A stretch of DNA of 64,000 nt, taken from contig NZ_BDAE01000021.1 of NCBI RefSeq assembly GCF_002091675.1, positions 1 to 64,000 of the forward strand, read 5' to 3'. Positions within the stretch are counted from its first letter, which is position 1; each line of letters starts with the position of its first letter. The notes below the pieces were generated by a model that saw only the letters and a program-made list of their open reading frames with translations, searched no databases and was not told where the DNA came from. This DNA comes from Pseudomonas luteola NBRC 103146. Its GTDB lineage: Bacteria; Pseudomonadota; Gammaproteobacteria; Pseudomonadales; Pseudomonadaceae. The translations under genes were made by a program, and so were the position numbers. This document shows positions 17,392-26,842 of this stretch, piece after piece.

Positions 17392-18282
17392 TCAGCCTGT
17401 CACCCATTCAGCCACAATGCGCGCCGCATCGGCCAGCACGTCATTGCGCGCTTCCGCCTGCTGGTTTTCAAGAGCGGAATAGAGAGCCAGCACAACGGGT
17501 GCACGGCGAGGCGGCCAGAGGATAGCCACGTCGTTGGCCGAGCCGTAATCACCCGTACCTGTCTTATCGCCTACCTGCCAGCCAGCCGGTACCCCGGCCC
17601 GGATACGCTTGCCACCTGTGGTATTGCCTTTCAACCACGCCTGCAACTGATGCTGTTTATCCGCAGCCAGCATGTCACCCAATGCCAGACGTTGCAGGCT
17701 CATTGCCATGGCCTGAGGGGTACTCGTATCACGAGGATCTCCCGGAATAGCCGAATTGAGTTCGGTTTCCCACCGATCGAGGCGAAAATGCGTATCGCCT
17801 ATCGAACGGGCAAATGCGGTGACCGCTTCAGGGCCCCCCAGCTTTTTCATGAGCACATTGGCCGCGGTGTTATCACTGTACTGAATGCCTGCGGCGCACA
17901 ATTCGGCAACGGTCATCCCAGTGGAAACGTGCTTTTCCGTCACGGGAGAGTATGTGACCAGATCGGCCCGGGTGTACATGAGCCGTTCTTCGAGGAGCCC
18001 CGGTTCGTCTTGGCTTCGGGCGAGAAACGCTGAAGCGAGCATGACCTTGAACGTGCTGTTCATGGCAAACCGCTCATTGGCGCGATAGCCCAGCTGTGCT
18101 CCATTTGCGGTATCGATGGCGCATACTCCAAGCCGTCCGTTCAGCTTCTGCTCCAACTTAGCCAGCCGATCTTGAAAGGAAGCATCATCCCGATTAGCGC
18201 CAGCCAGCGTACCTAGCGAATAAGACGCAGACACCACAGCGCTAGCCAATAAAAACGTTCGACGGTTCAGGATGACATTCAT
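17392..18282 (-). CDS. bla: Class A beta-lactamase
   Basis: A 296-residue periplasmic serine beta-lactamase. The start is ATG 18282, giving an N-terminus MNVILNRRTFLLASAVVSAS with two adjacent arginines, probably a Tat signal; the open frame extends 40 residues further upstream but without signal-like sequence. All Ambler class A motifs are present: S76-T-F-K79, S136-D-N138, the omega-loop WETELN with Glu172 and K240-T-G242 followed by T-G-D. The enzyme hydrolyses penicillins and possibly cephalosporins; spectrum cannot be read from the sequence. No AmpR-type regulator is adjacent, so expression is likely constitutive or distantly controlled. Chromosomal class A enzymes such as LUT of P. luteola would be the first comparison. 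Confidence 0.95.
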   Translation of the reverse strand: MNVILNRRTFLLASAVVSASYSLGTLAGANRDDASFQDRLAKLEQKLNGRLGVCAIDTANGAQLGYRANERFAMNSTFKVMLASAFLARSQDEPGLLEERLMYTRADLVTYSPVTEKHVSTGMTVAELCAAGIQYSDNTAANVLMKKLGGPEAVTAFARSIGDTHFRLDRWETELNSAIPGDPRDTSTPQAMAMSLQRLALGDMLAADKQHQLQAWLKGNTTGGKRIRAGVPAGWQVGDKTGTGDYGSANDVAILWPPRRAPVVLALYSALENQQAEARNDVLADAARIVAEWVTG

Positions 18283-18474
18283 GGCGCGGGCTCGTAATCG
18301 ACTATGTAGGAAAACAACCTGCTGGTTACAGACGTCACGTCGCCTGTAACCAGTAGGGAAACGGTGCAAGCGTAGCGCTGATGGAAGTCGGCTTACCAGC
18401 ACAAGCTTTCTCAGGATGTTTGCACAATTCGCAATTTTCGTGCTCAGGCTCAGTGAACCCCACGTTGAAGTAGC

Positions 18475-18498
18475 AGCCTAGACGGTTTCGTCTAGGCT
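18475..18498. repeat. Perfect 24-base palindrome in divergent promoter region
   Basis: AGCCTAGACG (18475-18484), loop GTTT, CGTCTAGGCT (18489-18498): a perfect 10-bp stem in the 312-base spacer between the divergent beta-lactamase and D-lactate dehydrogenase genes. It is not followed by T residues and no plus-strand gene ends upstream, so it is more likely an operator or leader structure for the lactate genes than a terminator. Confidence 0.6.
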
Positions 18499-18594
18499 TG
18501 GGGTATCTGTCTCAGATGTGGGCATTGCCATACTGGCCGTGCAGTAGCGGACGTCGGACGACCATTTCGTTCTTTTGTGACTTGAGGAGATCGC

Positions 18595-19614
18595 ATGAAA
18601 ATCACTGTTTTCAGCGCCCAGCCCTACGATCAGCGGTTTCTTGACGAAGCCAATAGACACCATTTCGCCCATCACAACTTCGAGTTCACCTATCAAAATG
18701 TCCCGCTCTCGCTTCAAACCGTTGCGCTCGCGCAGGGCAGCGACGCCATTTGCACCTTCGTCAACGATCAACTCGATGCGCCTGTTCTCGAAACACTCAA
18801 GGAATATGGGGTCAATGCGATTCTCCTGCGTTGTGCAGGTTTTAATAATGTAGACCTCGACGCTGCCGAGCGACTAGGGCTCTTTGTTGCGCGTGTCCCT
18901 GCCTATTCACCCGAAGCAGTGGCCGAGCACACCATTGCGCTTATCCTTACGCTTAACCGGCATACGCATCGGGCTTATAACCGCGTCCGCGAAGGCAATT
19001 TCATGCTGGAGGGGCTGCTGGGGTTTACGCTGCATGGCAAAACGGTCGGGGTTATCGGCACCGGCAAAATCGGTTTGGCAACGGCCCGCATCCTGAAAGG
19101 ATTTGGCTGTCGCCTGCTGGGATACGATCCCATGCCTGCGCCTGAATTCAAGACGCTTGGGGATTTCGTTGACCTCGACATGCTACTGGCACAATCGGAC
19201 ATCGTGACGTTGCACTGCCCCTTGATGGACGCAACCCGTCACATCATCAATGAACGCACCTTGGCCGAGATGAAGCCCGGCGCCATGCTCGTCAATACCT
19301 CCCGCGGCGGACTGGTGGACACGGCCGCTGTTATAGAGGCACTGAAGAGCCGTCAGTTAGGCGCCCTGGCCATTGATGTGTATGAGCAGGAAAGTTTCCT
19401 CTTCTTCCATGATCGCTCATCCGACATCATTGATGACGATATCTTCCAGCGGCTGATGACCTTTCCCAATGTAATTGTGACCGGACACCAGGGCTTCTTT
19501 ACCGTCGAAGCGCTACGCGAGATTTCCGAAGTAACACTGCGTAATCTGGAATGCCTGGTGAACGGGACAGCATGCTCCAATGTGCTGATCAATAGGGATC
19601 CGGCCGGCCGCTAA
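18595..19614 (+). CDS. ldhA: D-lactate dehydrogenase, NAD-dependent
   Basis: A 339-residue cytoplasmic D-2-hydroxyacid dehydrogenase. The NAD-binding motif is GVIGTGKIG (about 152-160). Catalytic residues by family position: Arg237 in NTSRGGLVD, Glu264 in DVYEQE and His298 in TGHQGFFT. The subgroup feature YEQESFLFFHDRSSDI places it with fermentative D-lactate dehydrogenases (LdhA) that reduce pyruvate to D-lactate. Start: ATG after GAGGAG. The lactate permease gene begins 12 bases later, so the pair is probably one operon for making or exchanging lactate. The palindrome at 18475 may be its control site. Confidence 0.92.
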   Translation: MKITVFSAQPYDQRFLDEANRHHFAHHNFEFTYQNVPLSLQTVALAQGSDAICTFVNDQLDAPVLETLKEYGVNAILLRCAGFNNVDLDAAERLGLFVARVPAYSPEAVAEHTIALILTLNRHTHRAYNRVREGNFMLEGLLGFTLHGKTVGVIGTGKIGLATARILKGFGCRLLGYDPMPAPEFKTLGDFVDLDMLLAQSDIVTLHCPLMDATRHIINERTLAEMKPGAMLVNTSRGGLVDTAAVIEALKSRQLGALAIDVYEQESFLFFHDRSSDIIDDDIFQRLMTFPNVIVTGHQGFFTVEALREISEVTLRNLECLVNGTACSNVLINRDPAGR

Positions 19615-19626
19615 GGGAGCCCCGTC

Positions 19627-21246
19627 ATGTGGCAACAACTATACGACCCGCTTGGTAACGCCTATCTCTCGGCTTTGGTGGCCGCGGTTCCCATCTTGTT
19701 CTTTCTGGCAGCACTGACGCTTCTCAAGTTGAAAGGGCTGACCGCCTCCCTGTTGACCCTGGGCATTGCCGTGGTCTCCTCTCTGTTTCTGTTCGGCATG
19801 CCCCTTGGCAAAATCCTGAGCGCCGCACTGTTGGGCATCGCCAACGGTTTATGGCCGATTGGCTATATCGTGCTGATGGCGGTGTGGCTTTACAAACTGG
19901 CAGTCAAGAGCGGCAAGTTTGATGTCATCCGTGGCAGTATTGCCACCATTTCTGAAGATCAGCGCATTCAGGTCATCTTGATTGCGTTCTGCTTTGGTGG
20001 CTTTCTCGAGGGTGCTGCAGGCTTTGGTGTACCTATTGCCATCTGCGCGGCGCTTCTGGTCGAGTTGGGTTTCAAGCCGCTCAAGGCTGCCATGCTGTGC
20101 CTGCTGGCCAATGCTGCGGCTGGCGCCTATGGCGCCATCGGAATCCCGGTAATTGTTGGCGCGCAACAAGGCTCTGTGCCGCTGGATGACATGGCGCTGA
20201 TGATGATCGCCATTGTTCAGCCAGCCACCCTGCTTATTCCGACGCTCTTGATCCTGGTACTGGATGGGTTGCGTGGCATCCGTGAAACCTGGCCGGTCCT
20301 TTTGTTGATCGGCGTGCTCTTCAGTGGTCTGCAGACGCTTACGCTGTATCTGCTAGGACCGGAGCTGGTGGATATCATCGCTCCGCTTGTATCCATGGGG
20401 GCCCTTGCGCTGTTCATGCAGGTCTGGCAGCCCAGCCGTATCTATCGCGAGTCTGACGCACCGCCACGCTCTACACAGCGTTGGTCTCTGATGCAGGTTC
20501 TGGCAGCCTGGTCGCCTTTTTATATTCTGACCGGAATCGTGCTGCTGTGGAGCCTGCCCGCATTCAAATCGCTGTTTGCAGCGCAGGGCCCGCTAGCGGC
20601 CAGCGTGCTCAAATTGAATGCCCCGTTTCTTCATCAGCAGATCGAAGAAATTCCACCAATTGCCGCTGTAGCTCATACCTTACCCGCTACCTGGAGCGTT
20701 GCGCTAATCAGCGCGCCGGGAACAGCCATTCTACTTTCAGTACTGTTAACCACACTGCTTTCTCCTACGCTTTCATGGCAGGGTGCAGGCGAGCAGTTGA
20801 AACAGACCATAAAAGAGCTGTGGCGTCCCTTGATCATGATCTGCCTCATCATGGGTGTTGCTTATATCGCCAATTTTTCAGGTGCCTCTTCTACCATCGG
20901 GCTTGCCTTGGCAGAAACCGGAAGCATCTTTCCACTGCTTTCTCCTGCTATCGGCTGGCTGGGCGTTTTTATCACCGGCTCGGTGGTCAACAACAACACG
21001 CTGTTTGCCCATCTGCAATCAGTGACAGCGCTTCAGATTGGCACCAGCCAGGCACTGCTTGTCGCCGCCAATACCAGCGGCGGCGTGATGGCCAAGCTGA
21101 TTTCACCACAGTCAATCGCCATTGCCGCAGCCGCCGTGGATCAGGTAGGCGCTGAATCTTCGATTATGAGAATGGTGCTTCAGTACAGCCTGGCACTGTT
21201 GGCGTATGTTTGCGTCTGGACATTCATACTGTCGCTGCTGATTTGA
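19627..21246 (+). CDS. lldP: L-lactate permease family transporter
   Basis: A 539-residue inner membrane protein of the LctP/LldP family with about 13 helices. Typical blocks: NGLWPIGYIVLMAVWLYKLA (about 77-96), FLEGAAGFGVPIAICAALL (about 124-142) and near the end NTSGGVMAKLISPQSIAIA (about 476-494). The family imports lactate and glycolate with protons and is reversible. It lies 12 bases after a D-lactate dehydrogenase gene, which fits lactate uptake or release. Start ATG 19627 follows GGGAG. The length is close to E. coli LldP. Confidence 0.95.
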   Translation: MWQQLYDPLGNAYLSALVAAVPILFFLAALTLLKLKGLTASLLTLGIAVVSSLFLFGMPLGKILSAALLGIANGLWPIGYIVLMAVWLYKLAVKSGKFDVIRGSIATISEDQRIQVILIAFCFGGFLEGAAGFGVPIAICAALLVELGFKPLKAAMLCLLANAAAGAYGAIGIPVIVGAQQGSVPLDDMALMMIAIVQPATLLIPTLLILVLDGLRGIRETWPVLLLIGVLFSGLQTLTLYLLGPELVDIIAPLVSMGALALFMQVWQPSRIYRESDAPPRSTQRWSLMQVLAAWSPFYILTGIVLLWSLPAFKSLFAAQGPLAASVLKLNAPFLHQQIEEIPPIAAVAHTLPATWSVALISAPGTAILLSVLLTTLLSPTLSWQGAGEQLKQTIKELWRPLIMICLIMGVAYIANFSGASSTIGLALAETGSIFPLLSPAIGWLGVFITGSVVNNNTLFAHLQSVTALQIGTSQALLVAANTSGGVMAKLISPQSIAIAAAAVDQVGAESSIMRMVLQYSLALLAYVCVWTFILSLLI

Positions 21247-21306
21247 CGGTTACATCACCCACCAGCAGCGTTGAAACGTTAGTGATCATTCTTCAGGAGT
21301 TTGCTC

Positions 21307-21666
21307 ATGTTCGTGCCCGGCCGCATCGAAGTCGATCAGGTTGCCAATGGATACCTTCCTGCCATGCATTTGCTGCTGGAATATACGGTCGACCCTGTTT
21401 CCTCAAACCAGCATGCTCACTTTCATCTCTCAGGCCACGTGGGCCAACGTGCGGTAGAAGAAAAGTTTTCCATGCACCGAGACGAAGCCTATAACTTCCT
21501 GGCGGAAATTGATCATCGCCTGCGCCGCTATGGTGTGCCTCTACCCAAGGCGAGCGTCTTTACGCATCACGAGGATTACGACCAGATGTTTGAAGATTTA
21601 AGAGGAAAACTGCATACCCAGCCGGGAGACCCCATAGATCTCGACCGGTTGGTAGGTGGTGAGTAA
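21307..21666 (+). CDS. DUF5064-like protein
   Basis: A 119-residue soluble protein. Start ATG 21307 is 9 bases after AGGAG; a TTG 6 bases earlier is too close to it. The pattern MFVPGRIEV at the start, HAHFHLSGHVG in the middle, SMHRDEAYNF and the C-terminal YDQMFEDLRGKLHTQPGDPI match DUF5064 proteins of Pseudomonas by memory of the family. Function is unknown. It follows the lactate permease by 60 bases on the same strand and may be co-transcribed. Confidence 0.7.
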   Translation: MFVPGRIEVDQVANGYLPAMHLLLEYTVDPVSSNQHAHFHLSGHVGQRAVEEKFSMHRDEAYNFLAEIDHRLRRYGVPLPKASVFTHHEDYDQMFEDLRGKLHTQPGDPIDLDRLVGGE

Positions 21667-21721
21667 GCTTTCAGGGAGCGTTTAACAGCTCCAGCTTTAT
21701 CGCCTGTCCGAGTCGATGCCT

Positions 21722-21743
21722 GCCTGAGCTCTAGAACTCAGGC
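21722..21743. terminator. Terminator-like hairpin between convergent genes
   Basis: GCCTGAG (21722-21728) pairs with CTCAGGC (21737-21743), loop 8 bases, followed 11 bases later by ACTTTT. It lies between the DUF5064-like gene and a convergent hypothetical gene. Confidence 0.5.
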
Positions 21744-21761
21744 GCATGAGGCGGACTTTTA

Positions 21762-22013
21762 TTACTGCTTGATACGCTCAAGAATCTGATTGGTCGTTGC
21801 GATGGCTTGCTTGTTGTTCTTTTCAACATCTTCACGAATCAACATAGCCAGAACGGTCAGAATGGAGGACCGACAGATCTGAGACATCTCGCCTGACTCT
21901 TCCATCAGCAGGCGATAGAGAATCGATGAGGCAAGCTTACGGTCATAGGGTGGCAGTGAGTCGCTGCTGGCTAAAAGGGTAAGCTCTTCATTAAGCACGG
22001 CGTAGGCGTCCAT
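21762..22013 (-). CDS. Hypothetical helical protein
   Basis: An 83-residue protein if started at ATG 22013 (MDAYAVLNEELTLLASS); a longer frame to 22112 exists but its extra 33 residues look non-coding. The sequence is mostly helical with charged surface pattern and ends AIATTNQILERIKQ. One cysteine, no membrane segment. I do not recognise a family. It is convergent with the lactate cluster and has no same-strand neighbour close by. Confidence 0.55.
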   Translation of the reverse strand: MDAYAVLNEELTLLASSDSLPPYDRKLASSILYRLLMEESGEMSQICRSSILTVLAMLIREDVEKNNKQAIATTNQILERIKQ

Positions 22014-22335
22014 TCGGCATATCCATAATGTTGAGCCTGGGCGCGGCTCTGATAAAAATACCCTGAAAGTGAGATCCTGACGATGGATCCCTGTACGCGA
22101 GCTTTGAAACACGACGTTTAAAAGAGTTTAGTGCCAGCTGTCGCTTCCATAGGCCATTGATGAGATTAGTCGACTCCGTCTCAATTCAGTTCAGGAAATC
22201 GCATCCCTTGTTTCCGCTGACAGACGGCGGTCTGCTCCAGCAATGACTGCGTCAAGATGCAGGACCCGGTTTGACTGCACGTCGTCAAAGCAGCTGCAAG
22301 AATTACCTGACTATTGAGCCTGAAAGGACCTAGCC

Positions 22336-23169
22336 ATGGATGTTTTCGAGAAAGCGGCACTCTTCAAGAAGCTTCATACGTATGATCAACCGCTGATCCT
22401 GCCCAATCCATGGGATGCCGGTAGCGCCCGCATATTGAGCCGGCTTGGCTTCGAGGCCTTGGCAACGACCAGCGCAGGATTGGCCTTCAGCCTGGGACGC
22501 CAGGATGCACGCGGGAGCCTTTCCCGTGATTGCGTGTTGGCCAATGCGGAAAGTATCGTTCTGGCAACCGACCTGCCGGTCAGCGCAGACCTGGAAAACG
22601 GCTTTGGTGACTCGCCAGAAGCAGTGAGCGAAACGATACAGCGGGCGGCTGAAATAGGACTGGCAGGCGGCTCGATCGAGGATGCCACCGGCAACGCAAG
22701 CTCGCCTCTCTACGACTTCAACCATGCGGTGGAGCGTATCGCGGCTGCAGCTGAAGCCGTGAAGGAGCTGGGTTACCCTTTCATGCTGGTCGCACGTGCT
22801 GAGACCTATACCTGTGGTGGTGCAAGCCTCGATGATACGGTGCGGCGTCTCCAAGCCTACGAAGCAGCAGGAGCAGATGTCTTGTATGCGCCCGGGCTGC
22901 CTGATCTGGAAGCCATACGGCTGGTTTGCGAGTCCGTATCCAAGCCAGTCAATGTTGTGATGGGCCTGTCTGGAGCGAACTATAGCGTGAGTGAGCTGGC
23001 CGAAGCGGGAGTCAAACGGATAAGTCTGGGTAGCTCATTGGCGCGAGCGGCATGGAGTGGATTTATCGCAGCGGCATTGGAAGCTCGCGATGAAGGCACA
23101 TTCGGCTTTGCCGAAAGCGCCGTTTCTTTCGCAGAAATCAACAGCTGGATGAACAGAGACGGAGAGTAA
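22336..23169 (+). CDS. Isocitrate lyase/PEP mutase family protein
   Basis: A 277-residue cytoplasmic enzyme of the isocitrate lyase/phosphoenolpyruvate mutase superfamily. The opening ILPNPWDAGSARILSRLGFEALATTSAGLA (about residues 19-48) binds the substrate loop; SADLENGFGD (about 83-92) supplies metal ligands and GSIEDATG (about 115-122) follows. MLVARAETY (about 153-161) is the usual mid-barrel block. Members include PrpB-like C-C lyases, oxaloacetate decarboxylases and carboxyphosphonoenolpyruvate mutases; the PrpB/ICL cysteine motif KKCGH is not present, so a lyase with different substrate is likely. Start follows AAAGGA. No co-directional partner. Confidence 0.88.
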   Translation: MDVFEKAALFKKLHTYDQPLILPNPWDAGSARILSRLGFEALATTSAGLAFSLGRQDARGSLSRDCVLANAESIVLATDLPVSADLENGFGDSPEAVSETIQRAAEIGLAGGSIEDATGNASSPLYDFNHAVERIAAAAEAVKELGYPFMLVARAETYTCGGASLDDTVRRLQAYEAAGADVLYAPGLPDLEAIRLVCESVSKPVNVVMGLSGANYSVSELAEAGVKRISLGSSLARAAWSGFIAAALEARDEGTFGFAESAVSFAEINSWMNRDGE

Positions 23170-23175
23170 AACGCA

Positions 23176-23556
23176 TCATCCTACTGAAGGTACCTCATTG
23201 CTTCCAGGCTGGCCCATCAATTGCCCAACCAGGGCACGTGCCAGCTTGAGGCATTCGAGGGCCGCCTGCTCCAGTGTTTCCTGACCGGAAAAAGAGGAAG
23301 CATCGATCAGCGTCATGGCAGCATCAAGCATCTGGGCCTGATTGGAAAACTCGCTCCTCAGCTCTGTATCTGAAAGATCAGTCATTAAATTGGCGTCTGC
23401 CGCTTGGCCATCTGCACGTCCATCATTGGACGCGTGCTCCCTCAGGATCAGATTGATGAACGCATATTCATCCTTTGTAAGATCAAAAGCGCTACCCTCC
23501 TGCTGTGCAGCAGGATTTAGCAATCTGTTCGCCGTGCCTGTATAACGTGTTTTCAT
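23176..23556 (-). CDS. Hypothetical protein
   Basis: A 126-residue soluble protein with a polar N-terminal half and a helical C-terminal half (AAMTLIDASSFSGQ, then LEQAALECLKLARALVGQLM). The layout recalls small Pseudomonas-specific regulators or DUF3077/DUF6124-like proteins, but I see no motif that settles it. It is convergent with the PEP mutase-family gene, only 6 bases away. Confidence 0.6.
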   Translation of the reverse strand: MKTRYTGTANRLLNPAAQQEGSAFDLTKDEYAFINLILREHASNDGRADGQAADANLMTDLSDTELRSEFSNQAQMLDAAMTLIDASSFSGQETLEQAALECLKLARALVGQLMGQPGSNEVPSVG

Positions 23557-23746
23557 GATTGATCGTGATGAACTACATCTGAATGTTCAGTATCAATTCG
23601 CTCGACCAGTGCTGTTGACAAGTCATTAAGCACATGATCCACCTTTTATACGTATCGGTTATCGAGGCGTTAACTTAAGGGCAGCAAGATAAAAGCAACA
23701 GTTGTGCCAGTTAGCAACAGCTATGTTTGAGCGGAGAGCAGCATCC

Positions 23747-24646
23747 TTACCTAAATGTCTCTAACGCATAATCAACAAAACTGCGGAGTTTGGGTGAGCG
23801 ATAACGGTCCTGGGAATAGACTAGGTGCATGGGCCTGCTGGGCAATTGATAATGGTCCAGCAGCTTGACCAACCTGCCCTGCTGCAGATCTTGCCACACC
23901 AGGACGTTAGGTAGCATAACGATCCCGATCCCACTGAGCGCGGCCTGCCGAAGCCCCTGGGCACTGTTGACTATGACACGGCCACTGATATCGATGGAAA
24001 CCTCGCCTTCCGGTCCGCTCAAGCACCAACGCTTTTCGGTCCATCGCCACTCCGTGCCGGCAGGATAGGCGAAGGACAAGCATTCATGGTGGGAAAGCTC
24101 TTCCGGCCGCTCTGGGTAACCATGCCGCTGTAGATACTCAGGCGATGCACATATCGTCAGGCCATAGTCCATCAGTGGTCGGGCAATGAGCCGTGACGCA
24201 TCCAGCGTGCCCAGGCGAATGGCGACATCGAAACCCTCCTCAACCAGATCGACCACTCGATCCGTTAATACCACGTCGAGCCTGATTTCTGGGTACTGGG
24301 CCAGATAGTCTGCCAAGGCAGGCATCAGGCATTCCGAGCCAAACGTGGGCGGTGCCGTGAGACGTAAGACTCCATGAGGGTTAGCCTGCGCCTGCTCAGC
24401 CAGACGCTCCGAATCGGCTACGAGACCCAGCACCTCGACGCACCGCTGATAATAGACCGACCCGAACTCTGTCAGGCTTTGCCGCCGAGTAGTCCTGCGC
24501 AAAAGACTCATGCCGAGGCGCTTCTCCAACGCGCGGAGATGGTTGCCGACCATCGTAGTGGACAATCCACACTGCTCACCTGCTGCAGTCATGCTGCCAC
24601 TTTCGACTACACGTACAAATACCGTCATAGCTTGATAAAGATCCAT
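23747..24646 (-). CDS. LysR-family transcriptional regulator
   Basis: A 299-residue LysR regulator starting at ATG 24646 ([20 protein letters not shown]); an upstream in-frame start adds 6 residues. The helix-turn-helix is at about 18-37 ([19 protein letters not shown]), and the effector domain spans about 90-295 with the usual FDVAIRLG block. It is closest in style to the CrgA/PA-type subgroup that often controls an adjacent divergent oxidoreductase. The divergent aminotransferase/SDR pair starts 93 bases away and is the likely target. Confidence 0.93.
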   Translation of the reverse strand: MDLYQAMTVFVRVVESGSMTAAGEQCGLSTTMVGNHLRALEKRLGMSLLRRTTRRQSLTEFGSVYYQRCVEVLGLVADSERLAEQAQANPHGVLRLTAPPTFGSECLMPALADYLAQYPEIRLDVVLTDRVVDLVEEGFDVAIRLGTLDASRLIARPLMDYGLTICASPEYLQRHGYPERPEELSHHECLSFAYPAGTEWRWTEKRWCLSGPEGEVSIDISGRVIVNSAQGLRQAALSGIGIVMLPNVLVWQDLQQGRLVKLLDHYQLPSRPMHLVYSQDRYRSPKLRSFVDYALETFR

Positions 24647-24739
24647 TTTAAAGCCTGGGTTCAAAGTGATAGAATAATCATAGCGTTTATCTCATATTGC
24701 TACATAAAGATACTCATGCCTTCTCTAATAGGAGGCTTT

Positions 24740-25975
24740 ATGACAGCTATCTCTTCAACCTCTACCTTCGGATTTGCCCAGACGTCTGCGTTTACAGGCT
24801 CATCCCTGCCCTTGATGCAGACATATAGCCCGCTGACGGTCAGCTTTGTAAGGGGCAAGGGAACGCGACTTTGGGATCGGCAAGGAACCGAATATCTAGA
24901 TGCCGTTGCGGGTGTTGCAGTAACCAATATAGGTCACTCCCACACGCGGATTACCCAAGTCATTCAGGAGCAGGCCGACCTGCTGATGCACACCTCCAAT
25001 CACTACAGCATTACCTGGCAGCACGAGTTGGCCGAGCGTCTGACACAACTTACGGGTATGCAGCGCGTGTTCTTTGGCAATTCGGGCTCGGAGGCCAACG
25101 AGGCCGCTTTTAAACTTGCCCGTCGGTATGCTCAGCATAAAGGCGTCCTAACACCCAAGGTGGTCGTGATGGAAAATGCATTTCATGGACGCTCGCTCGC
25201 CATGATATCCGCCAGCGATAGCCCTAGTGTTCGCAACGGCTTCGGGCCGTTGATCAACGACTTTGTCAGGATACCGTTTGGTGACTTGGACGCACTTGAC
25301 GCCGTAACCCAACGGTACGGTGACCAGATTGTAGCATTGCTGGTTGAGCCCATTCAGGGAGAAGCCGGCGTGATAGCGCCACCCGTGGGTTACCTTACCC
25401 CGTTACGTACGCATTGCACGCGCAACGGCTGGTTGCTCATGCTGGATGAAATTCAGAGCGGCATGGGTCGTACAGGTGCCTGGTTCGCCTATCAACATGA
25501 AGGCATCCAACCCGACGTCGTTACACTCGCCAAAGCGCTTGCCAATGGCTTGCCTATTGGCGCTTGCCTGGCAGCCGGCATTGCTGCCGATCTTTTCACA
25601 CCAGGAAGCCATGGCAGTACCTTTGGTGGAAATCCGCTCGTATGTCGAGTGGGATGTGCGGTGCTGGATGTTATCAAGGAAGAAGGCTTGGTCCTGCATG
25701 CGGCACAACGGGGTACACAACTCAAGGACCGCCTCGAGAACCGCTTGAGCCACCTCCCACAGGTTCAGGCAATACGCGGCCATGGTCTCCTGCTGGGCAT
25801 TCAGTTGAATAAGCCCTGCCGATCATTGATGCAACGGGCGCTTGACCGGCATCGGTTGCTAATCAATGTCACACGGGAAAATACTATTCGCCTGTTACCG
25901 CCATTGATCATCAGCGAAGCGGAAGTCGACACGCTTGCGGACGCCATACACGATCTGGTTAGCCAGGAGTGGTAA
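24740..25975 (+). CDS. Class III aminotransferase (acetylornithine aminotransferase-like)
   Basis: A 411-residue PLP enzyme of the ArgD/AstC subgroup. I place the start at ATG 24740, 4 bases after GGAGG; the open frame continues far upstream into the LysR gene but without coding character. Motifs: [16 protein letters not shown] (about 113-128) for phosphate binding, [12 protein letters not shown] (235-246) with Asp236 contacting the PLP ring, and [14 protein letters not shown] with the Schiff-base Lys265. The enzyme moves an omega-amino group from ornithine-like substrates to 2-oxoglutarate. The SDR gene begins 2 bases after its stop, so the two act together, perhaps making and reducing an aldehyde. 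This looks like a catabolic duplicate rather than the biosynthetic argD. Confidence 0.9.
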   Translation: MTAISSTSTFGFAQTSAFTGSSLPLMQTYSPLTVSFVRGKGTRLWDRQGTEYLDAVAGVAVTNIGHSHTRITQVIQEQADLLMHTSNHYSITWQHELAERLTQLTGMQRVFFGNSGSEANEAAFKLARRYAQHKGVLTPKVVVMENAFHGRSLAMISASDSPSVRNGFGPLINDFVRIPFGDLDALDAVTQRYGDQIVALLVEPIQGEAGVIAPPVGYLTPLRTHCTRNGWLLMLDEIQSGMGRTGAWFAYQHEGIQPDVVTLAKALANGLPIGACLAAGIAADLFTPGSHGSTFGGNPLVCRVGCAVLDVIKEEGLVLHAAQRGTQLKDRLENRLSHLPQVQAIRGHGLLLGIQLNKPCRSLMQRALDRHRLLINVTRENTIRLLPPLIISEAEVDTLADAIHDLVSQEW

Positions 25976-25977
25976 TC

Positions 25978-26730
25978 ATGGATATCTGTCTTGATGACAA
26001 GACGGCGCTGGTCACGGGTGCAAGCGCTGGCATAGGGGCTGGTATTGCAAAGCTGTTGGCTGCCGAGGGTGTCAATCTCGTTCTGCTTGCCAGGTATACG
26101 GAGCGGTTGCAGGCCGTCGCTTGTGAGGCGTCCATGCTGGGCGCCCCTACCGTAAAGCTTCTTACAGGGGACCTGGCTGACGAAGATGCGTTGCACAGTA
26201 TGCTTGAAGCGATCGAAGGCAGCGTCATTGATATTCTGGTCAATGCCGCAGGCGCCTCGCGTCCTGTCGCATTGATGGCAAGCGAAGAGGAGTGGCGCCA
26301 AGCCTTTCTGCTCAATTTCATTGCAGCCCGGCGGCTGACTCATGCCGTACTTCCCGCTATGCAGAATAGACGTTGGGGTCGGATCATTTCAATCAGCGGG
26401 TCCATGGAGCCGCGCAGCTTGAACGCGGCGAGCGCAGCCAAAGGTGCTCTACATCTCTGGTCGAAGGGACTTTCCTGTGAGGTCGCCACGCAAGGCATTA
26501 CCGTCAACTGTATTGCACCGGGTCGAATCCATAGCAGGCAGGTCATAACCCAGCTGCACCCTTCTGCTGAAGCCAGGGCCGATTCCGTTCAGCGTCATAT
26601 TCCGGCCGGTTATTTTGGCGAGCCTGAAGACGTTGCTGCATTGGTCGCGTTTCTCGCCTCACCACTGGCACGCTACATCACCGGCGCGGTTATTCCGGTA
26701 GATGGCGGTATGCATTATTTTGCACACTGA
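25978..26730 (+). CDS. SDR-family protein lacking the catalytic tyrosine
   Basis: A 250-residue SDR fold: cofactor motif TGASAGIG (about 13-20), NAAG (about 85-88), and the C-terminal VIPVDGG. The active-site segment reads IISISGSMEPRSLNAASAAK. The Ser and Lys are in place, but the position four before the Lys, normally Tyr, is Ala. Some SDR subfamilies with this SEP/LNAA pattern exist, so the protein is probably not simply broken, but a normal SDR proton relay is not possible. The start is ATG 25978, 2 bases after the aminotransferase stop, with AGGAG inside that gene. Its job in the pair is unclear. Confidence 0.85.
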   Translation: MDICLDDKTALVTGASAGIGAGIAKLLAAEGVNLVLLARYTERLQAVACEASMLGAPTVKLLTGDLADEDALHSMLEAIEGSVIDILVNAAGASRPVALMASEEEWRQAFLLNFIAARRLTHAVLPAMQNRRWGRIISISGSMEPRSLNAASAAKGALHLWSKGLSCEVATQGITVNCIAPGRIHSRQVITQLHPSAEARADSVQRHIPAGYFGEPEDVAALVAFLASPLARYITGAVIPVDGGMHYFAH

Positions 26731-26842
26731 CATACGAACCCTATCTGATTTTATCTCCAGAGGGTCCAGAAAGGCTTCGTTGCCACTGCCACGCAGCCGC
26801 TCGACTCAAACCGGGATGCGAGTCAGCTACCCTAAATGGAAA

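Noticed and set aside
17368-18033. Plus-strand frame of 221 codons opposite the beta-lactamase
   Set aside because: The beta-lactamase on the other strand has every catalytic motif; this frame has none.
20481-21155. Plus-strand frame of 224 codons inside the lactate permease
   Set aside because: Out of frame with the permease, very Arg/Cys-rich, no domain.
24374-24739. N-terminal extension of the aminotransferase by 122 codons
   Set aside because: It would overlap the divergent LysR gene; the GGAGG-preceded ATG at 24740 fits the family's N-terminus.
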